DNA from: Parasphingorhabdus flavimaris
Lineage (GTDB): Bacteria > Pseudomonadota > Alphaproteobacteria > Sphingomonadales > Sphingomonadaceae
Direction: 5' to 3'
NCBI RefSeq assembly: GCF_013371215.1
Contig: NZ_JABWMH010000002.1
Span: 682,001-746,000, forward strand
DNA length: 64,000 nucleotides
The notes under the pieces are model-generated. The model made no database searches. It worked only from the letters and a program-made list of their open reading frames with translations, and was not told the DNA's origin. Below, one piece after another: positions 27,701-36,512 of this stretch (the first letter of the stretch is position 1; each line of letters begins with the position of its first letter). The position numbers and the translations under genes are program-made.

Positions 27701-29451
27701 GCGTTGGTCAGCACAGGTTGGTCGACCTCGAGCCGCTTGTGCGTACCGGCATCATGACCCAGCAGATTGGGTCGCGGACCGATCATCGAAACCAGCGACA
27801 TGACCAGTTCCTCGCGGATCGGGTCGATCGGCGGGTTGGTTACCTGGGCAAAATTCTGCTTGAAATAATCATATAGCAGGCGCGGCTTGCCTGACAGGAC
27901 AGCTATCGGCGTGTCGGTGCCCATTGAGCCAATCGGATCAATCCCGTCACTCGCCATCGGTTCGAGGAATTTTGTGATATCTTCCTGGGTGAAGCCGAAC
28001 GCCTGCTGGCGGTCGAGCAGCGCCGCCGGACTGTCTTGCCCGTTGGCTTTCGGTGCATCGACATCGTCCAGATCATCAAGATCAAGATCTTTCAGATTAT
28101 ATTGCGTCGATTCCAGCCATTTCGCATAGGGTTTGGCCTTGGCGAGATCGGCCTTGATCTCTTCATCCTCGATGATCCGGCCCTGCTCCATATCGATGAG
28201 CAGCATCTTTCCGGGCTGCAACCGCCATTTACGGACGATATTGTCCTCCTTGACGGGAAGTACGCCGGATTCCGAGGCCATGATGACATGACCGTCGTCG
28301 GTGACGCAGAAACGCGCCGGACGCAGGCCGTTGCGGTCCAGCGTTGCGCCGACTTGAACTCCATCGGTAAAGGCGACAGCCGCAGGGCCGTCCCATGGTT
28401 CCATCAAGGCGGCGTGATATTCGTAAAATGCCTTGCGGTCGGCATCCATCATCGGATCACCGGCCCAGGCTTCCGGGATCAGCATCATGACCGCGTGGGG
28501 CAGGGAGTATCCGCCTGCAACCAGCAGTTCGAGAGCGTTGTCGAGGCATGCCGTGTCGGATTGGCCGTGCGGGATCAATGGCCACATCTTGTCGAGATCG
28601 GCGCCCAGCAGGTCGGATTCCATGGTCCTGCGGCGGGCATTCATCCAGTTGACATTGCCGCGCACCGTGTTGATCTCGCCATTATGCGCGATGAACCGAT
28701 AAGGGTGCGCCAGTTTCCACGACGGGAAGGTGTTGGTCGAAAAACGCTGGTGAACCATCGCGACGGCTGACGTGGTCAGCGGATCATTCAGGTCCTTGTA
28801 GAAGGAACCGACCTGATCAGCGAGCAACAGCCCCTTGTAGACAATCGTCTTGGTCGAGAAAGACGGCATATAGAATTCGGAGAGGCCCGGCATCCCGTTT
28901 TTCTCGGCGAGGCCATCCAGCGGGTTGTGCACCTGTTTGCGGATAGCGAGGATCTTGCGCTCGAACGCATCCTGATCGGCAATCGAATCGCCTTTGCCGA
29001 CAATGGCCTGACGAATCAGTGGCATTTGTTCGAGCACGGCCTTGCCGATGCCGACGGTATCGATCGGCACGTCTCTCCAGCCGACCATGACCTGGCCTTC
29101 TTTGGCGATGAACCGTTCGAAATGCGCTGTCGCAAATTCCGCCTCGGCCGGGTCGGACGGAAGGAAGCACATCGCGACGGCATAGTCACCCGACGGGGGC
29201 AGGGCGAGACCTTGTGAATCGGTCCAGTTCCGCAGAAGTGCGTCGGGAATCTGCAATAATATTCCGGCGCCGTCACCCAGGAGCGGATCGGCACCAACAG
29301 CGCCGCGGTGGTCGATATTAACCAGAATTTCCAGACCACGTTTGACCGTGAGATGCGATTTGTCGCCCTTGATATTTGCAACAAAGCCGACGCCGCACGC
29401 GTCATGCTCGTTGTTTGAATCATACAGGCCTTGCCGTGGCGGGAAGCTCAT
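24799..29451 (-). CDS. gltB: Glutamate synthase large subunit (GOGAT alpha chain)
   Basis: A 1550-residue subunit that converts glutamine and 2-oxoglutarate to two glutamates. The class II amidotransferase domain would mature by removal of an 18-residue propeptide, giving Cys19 of CGVGFVANI as the nucleophile. The central and FMN domains ([35 protein letters not shown]) are followed by the 3Fe-4S site ([19 protein letters not shown]). The last 250 residues form the GXGXG beta-helix domain. It is the first gene of an operon with gltD. The 328 bases upstream are AT-rich and hold its promoter. Confidence 0.97.
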   Translation of the reverse strand: MSFPPRQGLYDSNNEHDACGVGFVANIKGDKSHLTVKRGLEILVNIDHRGAVGADPLLGDGAGILLQIPDALLRNWTDSQGLALPPSGDYAVAMCFLPSDPAEAEFATAHFERFIAKEGQVMVGWRDVPIDTVGIGKAVLEQMPLIRQAIVGKGDSIADQDAFERKILAIRKQVHNPLDGLAEKNGMPGLSEFYMPSFSTKTIVYKGLLLADQVGSFYKDLNDPLTTSAVAMVHQRFSTNTFPSWKLAHPYRFIAHNGEINTVRGNVNWMNARRRTMESDLLGADLDKMWPLIPHGQSDTACLDNALELLVAGGYSLPHAVMMLIPEAWAGDPMMDADRKAFYEYHAALMEPWDGPAAVAFTDGVQVGATLDRNGLRPARFCVTDDGHVIMASESGVLPVKEDNIVRKWRLQPGKMLLIDMEQGRIIEDEEIKADLAKAKPYAKWLESTQYNLKDLDLDDLDDVDAPKANGQDSPAALLDRQQAFGFTQEDITKFLEPMASDGIDPIGSMGTDTPIAVLSGKPRLLYDYFKQNFAQVTNPPIDPIREELVMSLVSMIGPRPNLLGHDAGTHKRLEVDQPVLTNADLLKIRSVEEALDGAFRTETIDITWDAETGADGLEMALKEMCWAATEAVLADRNILILSDRAKGPDRIAMPALLATAAVHHHLVRQGLRMQTGLVVETGEAREVHHFCVLAGYGAEAVNPYLAFETLEEIRVRRELPLTTQQVEQNYIKAIGKGILKVMSKMGISTYQSYCGAQIFDAVGLSSAFIEKYFTGTATMIEGVGLAEVAGETVFRHTEAYGDNPIYKNMLDVGGIYGFRLRGEEHAWTPANVANLQHAVRGNDPKNYAEFAKSVNEQSERLLTIRGLMDLTKSGEPLDISEVEPASEIVKRFATGAMSFGSISREAHTTLAIAMNRIGGKSNTGEGGEEPDRFLPMVNGDSMRSAIKQVASGRFGVTAEYLVNADDIQIKMAQGAKPGEGGQLPGSKVDKNIGKVRHSTPGVGLISPPPHHDIYSIEDLAQLIHDLKNVNTGARISVKLVSEVGVGTVAAGVSKARADHLTISGYDGGTGASPLTSLTHAGSPWEIGLAETQQTLLLNGLRSRISVQVDGGLRTGRDVAIGALLGADEFGFATAPLIAAGCIMMRKCHLNTCPVGVATQNPELRKKFTGQPEYVINYFFFVAEELRQIMAEMGFRTIEEMVGRVDKIDMRKALDHWKAEGVDLSRLLHQVPLAEGEPLHQTITQDHGLDAALDKDLIAAATPALENGQTVKIERKVKNVNRTVGAMLSGEVAKRYGHAGLPNNTIQMAFEGVAGQSFGAFLAHGITAELVGDANDYVGKGLSGGRVIVKQPTHVDRNPTENIIVGNTVLYGAVAGEAYFNGVAGERFAVRNSGAVTVVEGTGDHGCEYMTGGVVVVLGKTGRNFAAGMSGGVAYVYDEDGLFRKRCNMAMVGIEPIDADADDGEGTTPPQQLPVDVNDYGMGDMLYHDAARLRILLERHKLYTGSKRASEILENWEEALGRFVKVMPSDYAGALKQLEAERLDAIVAAE

Positions 29452-29714
29452 TTTCCGTCCTTATTTTTCGATAATATTTTTGTAATTAAAATGCTCCTAG
29501 ATGGAATTTTGCGTATTTTGAAGATAAGTTTTGCTGGATATGGAAAAGAAATATTGCGCTCGCCGCGCGGGCCGCGATTTCAGGTCTGGCCACTAGGGCA
29601 AAACAGGAAATGCTTTCAAGGCCATAGCGCGGTCAATCGTCACCATAAACATTGCAAATCGTCAGGCTGATATTAGGGAATTGTCCTTAAGCGTCGCGTT
29701 AGGAATCTCTTCCG
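29452..29714. other. AT-rich intergenic region between gltB and the phosphatase gene
   Basis: This divergent region must contain the gltB promoter (reading left) and that of the phosphatase (reading right). AT-rich runs at 29460-29535 are the likely gltB promoter area. I see no riboswitch, palindrome or gene here. Confidence 0.5.
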
Positions 29715-29786
29715 ATGCCAAATAACAGCCAGGCAGGACCAAACTCGATGCGAAACAGGGACTTGAGAGCGACAACTCGATGCTGA
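29715..29786 (+). other. Possible 23-codon upstream reading frame overlapping the phosphatase start
   Basis: ATG at 29715 opens a 23-codon frame (MPNNSQAGPN...TTRC) that ends at TGA 29784-29786, so it overlaps the phosphatase start codon at 29780 by seven bases in another frame. This arrangement could couple translation, but no strong ribosome site is seen for either start, so chance is possible. Confidence 0.25.
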
Positions 29787-30334
29787 CAGAAAATTTCGGA
29801 ACCCATCGCGGCCTGGTGCGGCTTGCCTTGTCCTATGTTCAGGTCGGCCTGAAAACAGCGCAAATCAATGACTTCGACCCGACCACGATCAAGCGGCTTG
29901 TGTTCGTATGTCACGGCAATATCTGCCGCAGCGCCTTTGCCGACCATTATGCGCGTCAATCGGGCCTTTCAACCGCTTCATTCGGCTTGTCTACTACCAG
30001 CCACAAAGGCGCACATGCTTTTGCCAGCGAGGTGTCCGAAGGTCTGGGCGTCAGTCTGGCCGGGCATCAGACAACAGCGGTCGAAGATTACCAGCCGCAG
30101 CCGGGTGACCTGTTGTTGGCGATGGAAGTTCGTCATTTGCACAAAATCGCGCAAATCGAGCGGTTGCGGGATATCCCCAGAACCTTGCTGGGACTCTATG
30201 CAAAGCCGTCATTTCCGCATTTGCACGACCCCTATAGTCTCGATCCGCGCTATATGCCGGTTTGCCTGAAGCGCGTGGCCAGCGCGGTCGACGCTCTGAA
30301 AATCACTTTCCCCGGTGCCGCAAGCGGACAATGA
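29780..30334 (+). CDS. Low-molecular-weight protein tyrosine phosphatase-like protein
   Basis: A 184-residue protein. The P-loop VCHGNICRSAFAD is at 43-55, with Cys44 and Arg50 forming CX5R and Ser51 after it. The general-acid loop is HDPYSLD, with Asp150. These are the hallmarks of active LMW-PTPs such as Wzb, which act on bacterial tyrosine kinases in polysaccharide export and on other substrates. It carries an N-terminal extension of about 35 residues (GTHRGLVRLALSYVQ) not found in Wzb. It converges on the ATP-grasp gene, with a 32-base overlap of the two 3' ends. Link to glycan export is inferred from the neighbours. Confidence 0.85.
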   Translation: MLTENFGTHRGLVRLALSYVQVGLKTAQINDFDPTTIKRLVFVCHGNICRSAFADHYARQSGLSTASFGLSTTSHKGAHAFASEVSEGLGVSLAGHQTTAVEDYQPQPGDLLLAMEVRHLHKIAQIERLRDIPRTLLGLYAKPSFPHLHDPYSLDPRYMPVCLKRVASAVDALKITFPGAASGQ

Positions 30335-31541
30335 TCCCGATCATGTCGACAATGCACGGCTTGGGATCACGCCAGGAAAATATATAATAATGCATCCGGG
30401 GGTTCAGCCTGTCTCGGATATATCCACCCAATATCATGATCCGCTCCGCATAGCCTTTGGGCTCGACATCTTGTCTCAATATTTGGGCCAACCGCTTTGT
30501 TTCCGGGATCAGATAGCAAGCTTTGATCGACCTTGAGCTTTGGGACGTCTCGTCGACCTCCAGACCCAATATTCGTCCGGCATAGGTTTCCCATGCGAAA
30601 AATGCTCCGCTATGGTGCGCCAGCGGCAAGCTGCCCCAGAATCGACCGTTGACTTCCATCAGGCAATAACGGCCGGTTTCCGGGTCATAACGATATTCCA
30701 CCATCGCAGGACCATCCCAATTGATGGCGCGAAGCAGTTTTTCAGATTTTGCCAGCTGATCGCGATGCCGTTCCGGTGCTTCATTGGTACATAATGTCGA
30801 AACGCCCCCCGTTACGGGCCATTCATGAAGCCTCCGGTGCTGGAACGTAAGCGCAGCCTTGCCGTCGCGCATCAGGAGCATCTGGCCAAACCCGGTGCCG
30901 GGACAATAGCTTTGCACCAGCGGCCAGGCTTGAACATTGTCATAACGCCGCAATATGCCAAGCAGCTCCTCCGCATTCGCGGCATATTCGACTTTTTCAA
31001 AAGCGATCTGATGTTCGCTGAGCACGGGCCCGATCGCCTGCGGGTCATTCCATTTGATGGCCAGCGGATAAGCCAAAACACGCGCTATTTCGGCAAAATC
31101 ATCTTCCGCAGACGGCTGCCAGGAATCCGGAGTGTCCAGCCCGAGGTCTCGCGCAACAGCCATCGTCCGGGACTTGTCGAGGACCTCGCCCAATTGCGGC
31201 TGGCGCGGGGTCAGGATCTGGCAGCCTTCGATATCGTCCGGCATCTCGGCCAATTGCAGCAAATCGCTTTCAGAGATCGCCAGAACCGCCTTTGCGTCAT
31301 ATTGCCGGATCAATCCGGGCAACCATTCTGGAATTGTCCGGGTCTCGGGCCGTCTGAAGAAATGCTTGAGATAGCGAGATGCGCCGCCGACCGAATATTT
31401 GCTAGAACCCACGCCAATCACCGGCACACCGCGCTTGCCAAGCTCGCGGATCACGGTCAGGCCAATCGGGGAATCGACCCCAATCACGATGGCCGGTGGA
31501 AGCGTTGCGCTGTCGCCCACCGGACCGGATTTCGTGGTCAT
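30303..31541 (-). CDS. ATP-grasp carboxylate-amine ligase-like protein
   Basis: A 412-residue ATP-grasp-fold protein. The N-terminal Rossmann-like preATP domain (PPAIVIGVDSPIGLTVIRELGKRGV) is followed by ATP-grasp features: a lysine strand AIKWNDPQ near 168 and VEYRYDPETGRYCLMEVNGRFWGS near 280-303, whose Glu and Asn bind metal and nucleotide. This class joins a carboxylate to an amine, often in peptidoglycan cross-bridges or small metabolites. The substrate is unknown. It overlaps the upstream deacetylase gene by four bases (ATGA), so the two are translationally coupled. Its 3' end overlaps the convergent phosphatase. Confidence 0.8.
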   Translation of the reverse strand: MTTKSGPVGDSATLPPAIVIGVDSPIGLTVIRELGKRGVPVIGVGSSKYSVGGASRYLKHFFRRPETRTIPEWLPGLIRQYDAKAVLAISESDLLQLAEMPDDIEGCQILTPRQPQLGEVLDKSRTMAVARDLGLDTPDSWQPSAEDDFAEIARVLAYPLAIKWNDPQAIGPVLSEHQIAFEKVEYAANAEELLGILRRYDNVQAWPLVQSYCPGTGFGQMLLMRDGKAALTFQHRRLHEWPVTGGVSTLCTNEAPERHRDQLAKSEKLLRAINWDGPAMVEYRYDPETGRYCLMEVNGRFWGSLPLAHHSGAFFAWETYAGRILGLEVDETSQSSRSIKACYLIPETKRLAQILRQDVEPKGYAERIMILGGYIRDRLNPRMHYYIFSWRDPKPCIVDMIGIIVRLRHRGK

Positions 31542-32512
31542 TTGCCGCCGTAGAGCTTGTTGCTCAGTAGCTGTTCGGCCAGACGGGCGCCGGTGCGCAT
31601 GATATTATGCGGCAGGACCGGCGAGGGGATTGTGGACGAAGCTATGGATAGTGAATCATCATTGAAAGTCATGGTGGTTACATCCGGCATTGCCGCGAAC
31701 AACCGGCAAAATGTTTCAAATCGTTTCTTTATGATCTTGTTGATACGCTTCCGGTCGCGACTCATCAACTCAAAGCTATGAGAAACCACTGTAAAATAGA
31801 GTAAATTCTGTTGATGCGCAAACCGAATTGCGGATATAAGTTCAGCCGCAGACAAAGCCGTGATTTGCGCGTGCCGGGTTTTATTGCCAATGGCGCCGAT
31901 CGCGCCGATGGGAAGTTCCATTACCCCGCAATGGGCAACTGGCCGATATTGGGTTTTCGACAGTCCGATCGCACATTCTGCCGCTGCGATTCCCGGGCAG
32001 TGGCTGGTGTCATAAGCAAGGCCGAGATCGGCGAGGGCGCGCAGAGTGTCATCATTTGCGCCATAATTTCCGGCCCGAAACGCGACCGGATAAGGCGCAC
32101 CGGCTTCGACAAGCGTTCGGGCTGCGAAATCTAGAAGGCGCTTCTGTTCATCCCTTGAGAAATCCTTCATATTCTGGCCGGTGCGCGAGCCCAGGGGATT
32201 GGCGTCTCCGGCAAAGGCCAGCCACTCGCTGTGGAGATGCAACTGGACATCATGGCCGCGGGCGATGATCGGAGACACGATATCCGCTATTGCCTCCACA
32301 CCCCATATCAGCGCCGGCATCGGATCGACAAAGAATACGGCTTTCATGCCATAGCGGTCAAAGACATCCATCTGGTAGGATATGCCGACATCGCCGTTGG
32401 GGGTCCGGCCGAGAATGGATTTGTCGAAATTTTCAGCCCGGCAGGAGAACCCCAGACGGTCATATATACCGGCTGAATATTCGGTATCGATTGTGATGAA
32501 AACATCGGTCAT
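31538..32512 (-). CDS. Polysaccharide deacetylase-like protein (NodB/CE4 fold)
   Basis: A protein of 324 residues from the ATG at 32512; a longer frame adds 24 unlikely residues. Metal-ligand motifs are visible: TIDTEYSAG at about 6-15 (the Asp of the TFDDG motif, here DTE), GHDVQLHLHSEW near 88-99 (the HxxxH-type site) and AFRAGNYGAN near 145-155. They indicate a CE4 deacetylase, but the catalytic details vary from the classic NodB. No signal peptide is seen, so it may act in the cytoplasm on a lipid- or nucleotide-linked sugar. It is upstream of and coupled to the ATP-grasp gene. Likely a glycan-modifying pair. Confidence 0.8.
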   Translation of the reverse strand: MTDVFITIDTEYSAGIYDRLGFSCRAENFDKSILGRTPNGDVGISYQMDVFDRYGMKAVFFVDPMPALIWGVEAIADIVSPIIARGHDVQLHLHSEWLAFAGDANPLGSRTGQNMKDFSRDEQKRLLDFAARTLVEAGAPYPVAFRAGNYGANDDTLRALADLGLAYDTSHCPGIAAAECAIGLSKTQYRPVAHCGVMELPIGAIGAIGNKTRHAQITALSAAELISAIRFAHQQNLLYFTVVSHSFELMSRDRKRINKIIKKRFETFCRLFAAMPDVTTMTFNDDSLSIASSTIPSPVLPHNIMRTGARLAEQLLSNKLYGGK

Positions 32513-32859
32513 ATGGGTTTGATCACCAGAAACCGGGCAAATGCGGAGCTGGCAACCTGAACTGCATAAATCGCCCCGAACCATTCGCGTTCGCTGGCCG
32601 GGTTCACGTCAATTCCCGCTTCGAAGCCCGTTTGTCCCAATTTGCCTGCCTCTAATTTTGCCACCATTGCCCGACAGGAAAAAAATCGCATATTATCCAG
32701 CTTTCCTGACGTATCGAAATAGCAACTTAGGCTAAAAATTGCGTTAACTTCCAGCAATATTCGGTCGGCATTTCCGGGCCGAAAGACATGATCTTGCAGG
32801 ATCGGACCAATCCTGATTTTGCAGCGGCTCAGGCGCCGGGAACCGGCAATATTGTTCAT
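32509..32859 (-). CDS. Hypothetical protein overlapping the deacetylase start
   Basis: A 116-residue frame that ends in a TGA sharing four bases with the deacetylase ATG, the same overlap style as the next gene pair. The product is basic at the start and ends in a moderately hydrophobic stretch (FGAIYAVQVASSAFARFLVIKPI). I recognise no family and no motif. GC and codon use are less typical of coding DNA than in the neighbours. It may be a real small gene of the deacetylase operon or a chance open frame. Confidence 0.3.
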   Translation of the reverse strand: MNNIAGSRRLSRCKIRIGPILQDHVFRPGNADRILLEVNAIFSLSCYFDTSGKLDNMRFFSCRAMVAKLEAGKLGQTGFEAGIDVNPASEREWFGAIYAVQVASSAFARFLVIKPI

Positions 32860-33027
32860 GGAAGCGAGACCGCTTCTGCCCTAAGAGACGCTCAGGTGGC
32901 TCACGCCAAAAGTGCCCGACGGGCAAGCTGGTGACGGTCCCCGAACGGACGACGCGGCCTTTCGGCAACCGGTCTTTGACCGGTCGCTTCGGTCTGGTGT
33001 TTCCGCTGCATGATTTAGGAGATTGAA
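32860..33027 (+). promoter_or_regulatory. GC-rich hairpin-forming leader upstream of tdh
   Basis: The 168 bases before tdh can fold into several small hairpins: TGCCC-GAC-GGGCA (about 32912-32924), ACCGGTC-TTT-GACCGGT (32968-32984), and a four-pair GGTG/CGCC. It contains CTCAGG and CCAAAAG, which recall but do not match the glycine riboswitch. A ribosome site (AGGAGA) sits at 33016-33021. A cis-acting RNA sensing glycine or threonine would suit the tdh-kbl pathway, but no known class is recognised. Confidence 0.35.
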
Positions 33028-34056
33028 GTGAAGGCATTGGTGAAAGCAAAATCGGAACCCGGCCTGTGGCTGCGCGATGTTCCGGAGCCGGAGACCGGAA
33101 TCAACGATGTCCTGATAAAGGTAAAGCGAACCGCGATCTGCGGCACCGACATGCATATTTATAAATGGGACGACTGGGCGCAAAAGACCATCCCGGTCCC
33201 GATGACGGTGGGCCATGAATTTGTCGGCGAGATCGTCAAGATCGGCGACAATGTCCGCGGCTATGAACTGGGGCAGATTGTCTCCGGCGAAGGCCATGTG
33301 GTTTGCGGCCGCTGCCGCAATTGCATGGCAGGCCGTCGCCATATGTGCGCGCATGCCGATGGCATCGGCGTCAACCGTCCGGGTGCCTTTGCCGAATATC
33401 TGTCGCTGCCCTCCGCGAATTTGTGGTTGCATAACGACGGGATTGACCTCGACGTAGCCTCGCTGTTCGACCCGTTCGGCAATGCAGTGCACACCGCGCT
33501 TCAATTTGACGTGCTGGGCGAAGATGTTCTGGTTGCCGGGGCGGGACCGATCGGCATGATGGCCGCTGCCGTCTGCCGCCATGCCGGCGCGCGGCATGTC
33601 GTGATCACCGACATCAACGACAATCGCCTGGACATGGCGCGCAAGCTCGGCGTTACCCGGGCCGTCAACGTGTCCCGGGAAACGATCGAAGACGTTCAGA
33701 AAGAACTGGGGATGAGCGAAGGTTTTGATATCGGCCTCGAGATGTCGGGCAACGAAGCGGGCTTTGCATCGCTGATCGACAATATGTGTCACGGCGGCAA
33801 GGTCGCCATTCTTGGTCTGCCGGAGGCGGGTATGGCGATCGACTGGCACAAGGTGATTTTCAACATGCTGACGCTCAAGGGCGTCTACGGACGCGAGATA
33901 TTCGAGACCTGGTACAAGATGTCCGTGTTCATCGAATCCGGCCTCGACATTTCACCACTCATCACACACCGCTTGCCCTACACGGATTTTGAAACGGGCT
34001 TTCAGGCAATGCTGGCGGGCGACGCTTGCAAAGTCGTATTGAACTGGGAAGATTGA
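33028..34056 (+). CDS. tdh: L-threonine 3-dehydrogenase
   Basis: A 342-residue zinc alcohol dehydrogenase-type enzyme that oxidises threonine to 2-amino-3-ketobutyrate with NAD+. The catalytic zinc ligands are in [11 protein letters not shown] and [10 protein letters not shown], and the structural zinc site is [15 protein letters not shown] near 92-106. The NAD-binding loop is [10 protein letters not shown] near 169. ADVNP-type end NWED is normal for Tdh. The GTG start is preceded by AGGAGA. It is followed by kbl after three bases, so both form one operon. Confidence 0.95.
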   Translation: MKALVKAKSEPGLWLRDVPEPETGINDVLIKVKRTAICGTDMHIYKWDDWAQKTIPVPMTVGHEFVGEIVKIGDNVRGYELGQIVSGEGHVVCGRCRNCMAGRRHMCAHADGIGVNRPGAFAEYLSLPSANLWLHNDGIDLDVASLFDPFGNAVHTALQFDVLGEDVLVAGAGPIGMMAAAVCRHAGARHVVITDINDNRLDMARKLGVTRAVNVSRETIEDVQKELGMSEGFDIGLEMSGNEAGFASLIDNMCHGGKVAILGLPEAGMAIDWHKVIFNMLTLKGVYGREIFETWYKMSVFIESGLDISPLITHRLPYTDFETGFQAMLAGDACKVVLNWED

Positions 34057-34059
34057 GCT

Positions 34060-35247
34060 ATGTACGGAAATTTTCAGCAGCATCTGCAAGGCGAACTCGA
34101 CCAGATCAAGGCCGATAGCCTGTATAAGGACGAGCGCCTGATCACCTCTCCCCAGGGAGCCTCGGTAGATTTGAAGGGTCGCAAGGTGATCAATCTTTGC
34201 GCCAATAATTATCTAGGCCTGGCTCAGGATGCAGGGGTCAATGCCGCTGCCAAAAAGGGGCTCGATGACTGGGGCTTTGGCATGGCTTCGGTTCGTTTCA
34301 TTTGCGGAACCCAGAGCCAGCACAAGCAGCTCGAGGACCGGCTGTCCGCCTTTGTCGGGATGGAGGACACCATCCTCTACCCGTCTTGTTTTGATGCCAA
34401 TGGCGGTCTTTTCGAGACGCTACTCGGCCCCGAAGACGCGGTGATTTCTGACGAACTGAACCACGCCAGCATCATCGACGGCATTCGGCTCAGCAAGGCC
34501 AGGCGGTTCCGCTACAAAAATAACGACATGGCCGATCTCGAGGCACAGCTTCGCGCAGCAGACGAACAGGGCGCGCGTTTCAAGCTGATCACCACCGACG
34601 GGGTATTCTCGATGGACGGCACGATCGCGCAGCTCGACAAGATCTGCGATCTCGCGGAGCAATATGAGGCGCTCGTCCATTTCGACGATTGCCACGCCAC
34701 CGGCTTTGTTGGCGCAACGGGACGCGGCACGCACGAATTTCGCGACTGTATCGACCGGGTGGATATTACCACCGGCACGCTCGGCAAGGCGCTGGGCGGC
34801 GCGAGTGGTGGCTATACCAGTGCCAAGCGCGAAATTGTCGAATTGCTGCGCCAGCGGTCGCGGCCCTATCTGTTCTCCAATACGGTCGCGCCCCCGGTGG
34901 TCAGTGGCGCCATTGCGGCGCTCGACGCTATCGAGGGGGCGCCGGAACGTATCAAGGACCTCAACCAGAAAACCGCCTATTTCCGCGATGCGATGACAAA
35001 ACTCGGCTTTGACCTTCTGCCGGGCGAGCATGCGATTGTGCCGGTGATGCTGTATGACGCCAAGACGGCAAAAACATTTGCCGATGAAATGCTCAAAGAA
35101 GGCGTCTATGTCGTCGCCTTTTCCTATCCGGTGGTTGGCAAGGGCAAGGCACGGATCAGAACCCAGATGTCAGCCGGCCTGAGCATCGAGGAAATTGACC
35201 GGGCAATCGAAGCCTTCGCTGTGGTGAAGGCCCGGCTCGGGCTGTAA
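34060..35247 (+). CDS. kbl: 2-amino-3-ketobutyrate coenzyme A ligase
   Basis: A 395-residue alpha-oxoamine synthase that cleaves 2-amino-3-ketobutyrate with CoA into glycine and acetyl-CoA. The PLP lysine is in [18 protein letters not shown] near 240-257, the cofactor Asp in [10 protein letters not shown] near 205-214, and [13 protein letters not shown] and the SNTVAPP segment are family hallmarks. Length and motifs are fully normal. It lies three bases after tdh and completes the threonine-to-glycine route. In the absence of threonine aldolase in this window, this may be the main local threonine-catabolic path. Confidence 0.96.
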   Translation: MYGNFQQHLQGELDQIKADSLYKDERLITSPQGASVDLKGRKVINLCANNYLGLAQDAGVNAAAKKGLDDWGFGMASVRFICGTQSQHKQLEDRLSAFVGMEDTILYPSCFDANGGLFETLLGPEDAVISDELNHASIIDGIRLSKARRFRYKNNDMADLEAQLRAADEQGARFKLITTDGVFSMDGTIAQLDKICDLAEQYEALVHFDDCHATGFVGATGRGTHEFRDCIDRVDITTGTLGKALGGASGGYTSAKREIVELLRQRSRPYLFSNTVAPPVVSGAIAALDAIEGAPERIKDLNQKTAYFRDAMTKLGFDLLPGEHAIVPVMLYDAKTAKTFADEMLKEGVYVVAFSYPVVGKGKARIRTQMSAGLSIEEIDRAIEAFAVVKARLGL

Positions 35248-35581
35248 TTTGCCTCCATCGGCGCGTCCGTCGCAATTCGGAGTGGGCAGGCTTGCCAGCG
35301 GCCAACCGGCTAGTCATCGATTATGTTTCTGCGCCAGGACATGACGTCAATGTCATTTGCCGTCGAGATGCCAAGCAGGCAACGACCCTACCAGGATTTA
35401 TGTCTCCCGGACGTTCTTCAATGGCTTGCCCCGACCATCATCATTCCAATTTTGACATTATTTCAATTTGGCATGGCCATCAGCGTCATTGCCTGTCATC
35501 CTCGGTCTGCTTTATGATAGCCTTCTGATCGGCTTTCGCCGACAACTCTTCCCACCCAGTCTCAACTCGAGGAAAAAATCC
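35248..35581. other. Intergenic region between kbl and the SDR gene
   Basis: A 334-base stretch with no supported gene. Short open frames exist here (for example 35323-35517 +), but they have no ribosome site and no recognisable protein features. A TTGACA-like hexamer around 35453-35458 (tttgacattatt) could be part of the SDR promoter. Confidence 0.4.
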
Positions 35582-36370
35582 ATGTCCAACCCCTTGTTTT
35601 CCATGCTCGACAAAATCTGCGTGATCACGGGGGGCTCGCGAGGACTGGGCAAGGCCATGGCTACCGCATTTCTCAACGCGGGCGCGAAGCGGGTCTATGT
35701 CACCGCCCGCAAGCCTCACGAATGCGCCCAGACGGCAGAGGAACTGTCAGCCCTGACCGAAAGCGGCGAATGTATCGGGCTGCCGGGCGACATGAGTAGC
35801 GCCGATGACATCAAGGCATTTGTCGATGAAATTGCGAGCCGGGAGAGCCATGTCGATGTCCTGGTCAACAACGCTGGTGCAGCCTGGGTCGCGTCGATTG
35901 ACGAGTTTCCCGAAAAGGGCTGGGACAAGGTCATGGACCTGAATGTGAAAACACCTTTCTTCCTCACCCAGCAATTATTGCCACTGCTCAGGGCAGGGGG
36001 GAGCGCCGAGAATACCGCTTCCGTCATCAACATCGGGTCGATTGCGGGGATGCTGGGAAATGCCGGCGGCGGCTTGAGCTACAGCGTTTCCAAAACCGCG
36101 ATCCATCAACTCACGCGCAATCTCGCCAACCTGCTGGCCGACGATCATATTCGCGTGAATGCCATTGCACCTGGCCGCTTTCATTCGAAGATGACCAGCA
36201 CCGTCGAACAGGACAGGGAGCAATATGAACGGGAAATCAAGATGATACCCTTGCATCGCTGGGGATCGGATGAAGATATAATGGGGCCGGCTCTGCTGCT
36301 GGCAAGCAATGCAGGTGCCTTCATGACCGGTGGAATAATCACGGTCGACGGCGGATATATGGTCGTCTAG
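35582..36370 (+). CDS. Short-chain dehydrogenase/reductase
   Basis: A classical SDR of 263 residues from the ATG at 35582, with AGGAAAAAA upstream; longer starts have no support. The cofactor motif VITGGSRGLGKAM is at 14-26, NNAGAAW near 95, and the catalytic YSVSKTAIHQL (Tyr and Lys) near 165, with INIGSIAGM supplying the Ser. ADVNAIAPGRF and IITVDGGYMV are typical of fabG/gluconate dehydrogenase relatives. The substrate is not known. A 12-bp perfect hairpin follows the stop codon, so it is probably a single-gene unit. Confidence 0.88.
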   Translation: MSNPLFSMLDKICVITGGSRGLGKAMATAFLNAGAKRVYVTARKPHECAQTAEELSALTESGECIGLPGDMSSADDIKAFVDEIASRESHVDVLVNNAGAAWVASIDEFPEKGWDKVMDLNVKTPFFLTQQLLPLLRAGGSAENTASVINIGSIAGMLGNAGGGLSYSVSKTAIHQLTRNLANLLADDHIRVNAIAPGRFHSKMTSTVEQDREQYEREIKMIPLHRWGSDEDIMGPALLLASNAGAFMTGGIITVDGGYMVV

Positions 36371-36379
36371 GCATTGTAT

Positions 36380-36421
36380 CCGGTCGCCCCGGCTTGTCGA
36401 GAGCAATAGCGGGGCGACCGG
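36380..36421 (+). terminator. Strong hairpin after the SDR gene
   Basis: CCGGTCGCCCCG (36380-36391) is a perfect inverted repeat of CGGGGCGACCGG (36410-36421), 12 pairs around an 18-base loop. It begins nine bases after the SDR stop. There is no following T-run, so intrinsic termination is uncertain; it may instead protect the mRNA end. Confidence 0.5.
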
Positions 36422-36512
36422 GATCATCGGCCGAATTACCGTGTTAGCCCCAAAGATCTGGCTGAGCCCCCGCTGAACAGTGTGAAGAATAACGAGCAGT
36501 GAACAAACCATC

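Noticed and set aside
24277-27876. Long plus-strand frames opposite gltB
   Set aside because: Shadows of glutamate synthase in high-GC DNA; no ribosome sites or protein-like features.
32860-33027. Glycine riboswitch upstream of tdh
   Set aside because: CTCAGG and CCAAAAG are present, but the conserved glycine-aptamer segments do not line up in order or spacing. I kept it only as an unassigned leader.
35292-35528. Short open frame between kbl and SDR
   Set aside because: No ribosome site, no recognisable motif and two competing frames of similar length; intergenic DNA is more likely.
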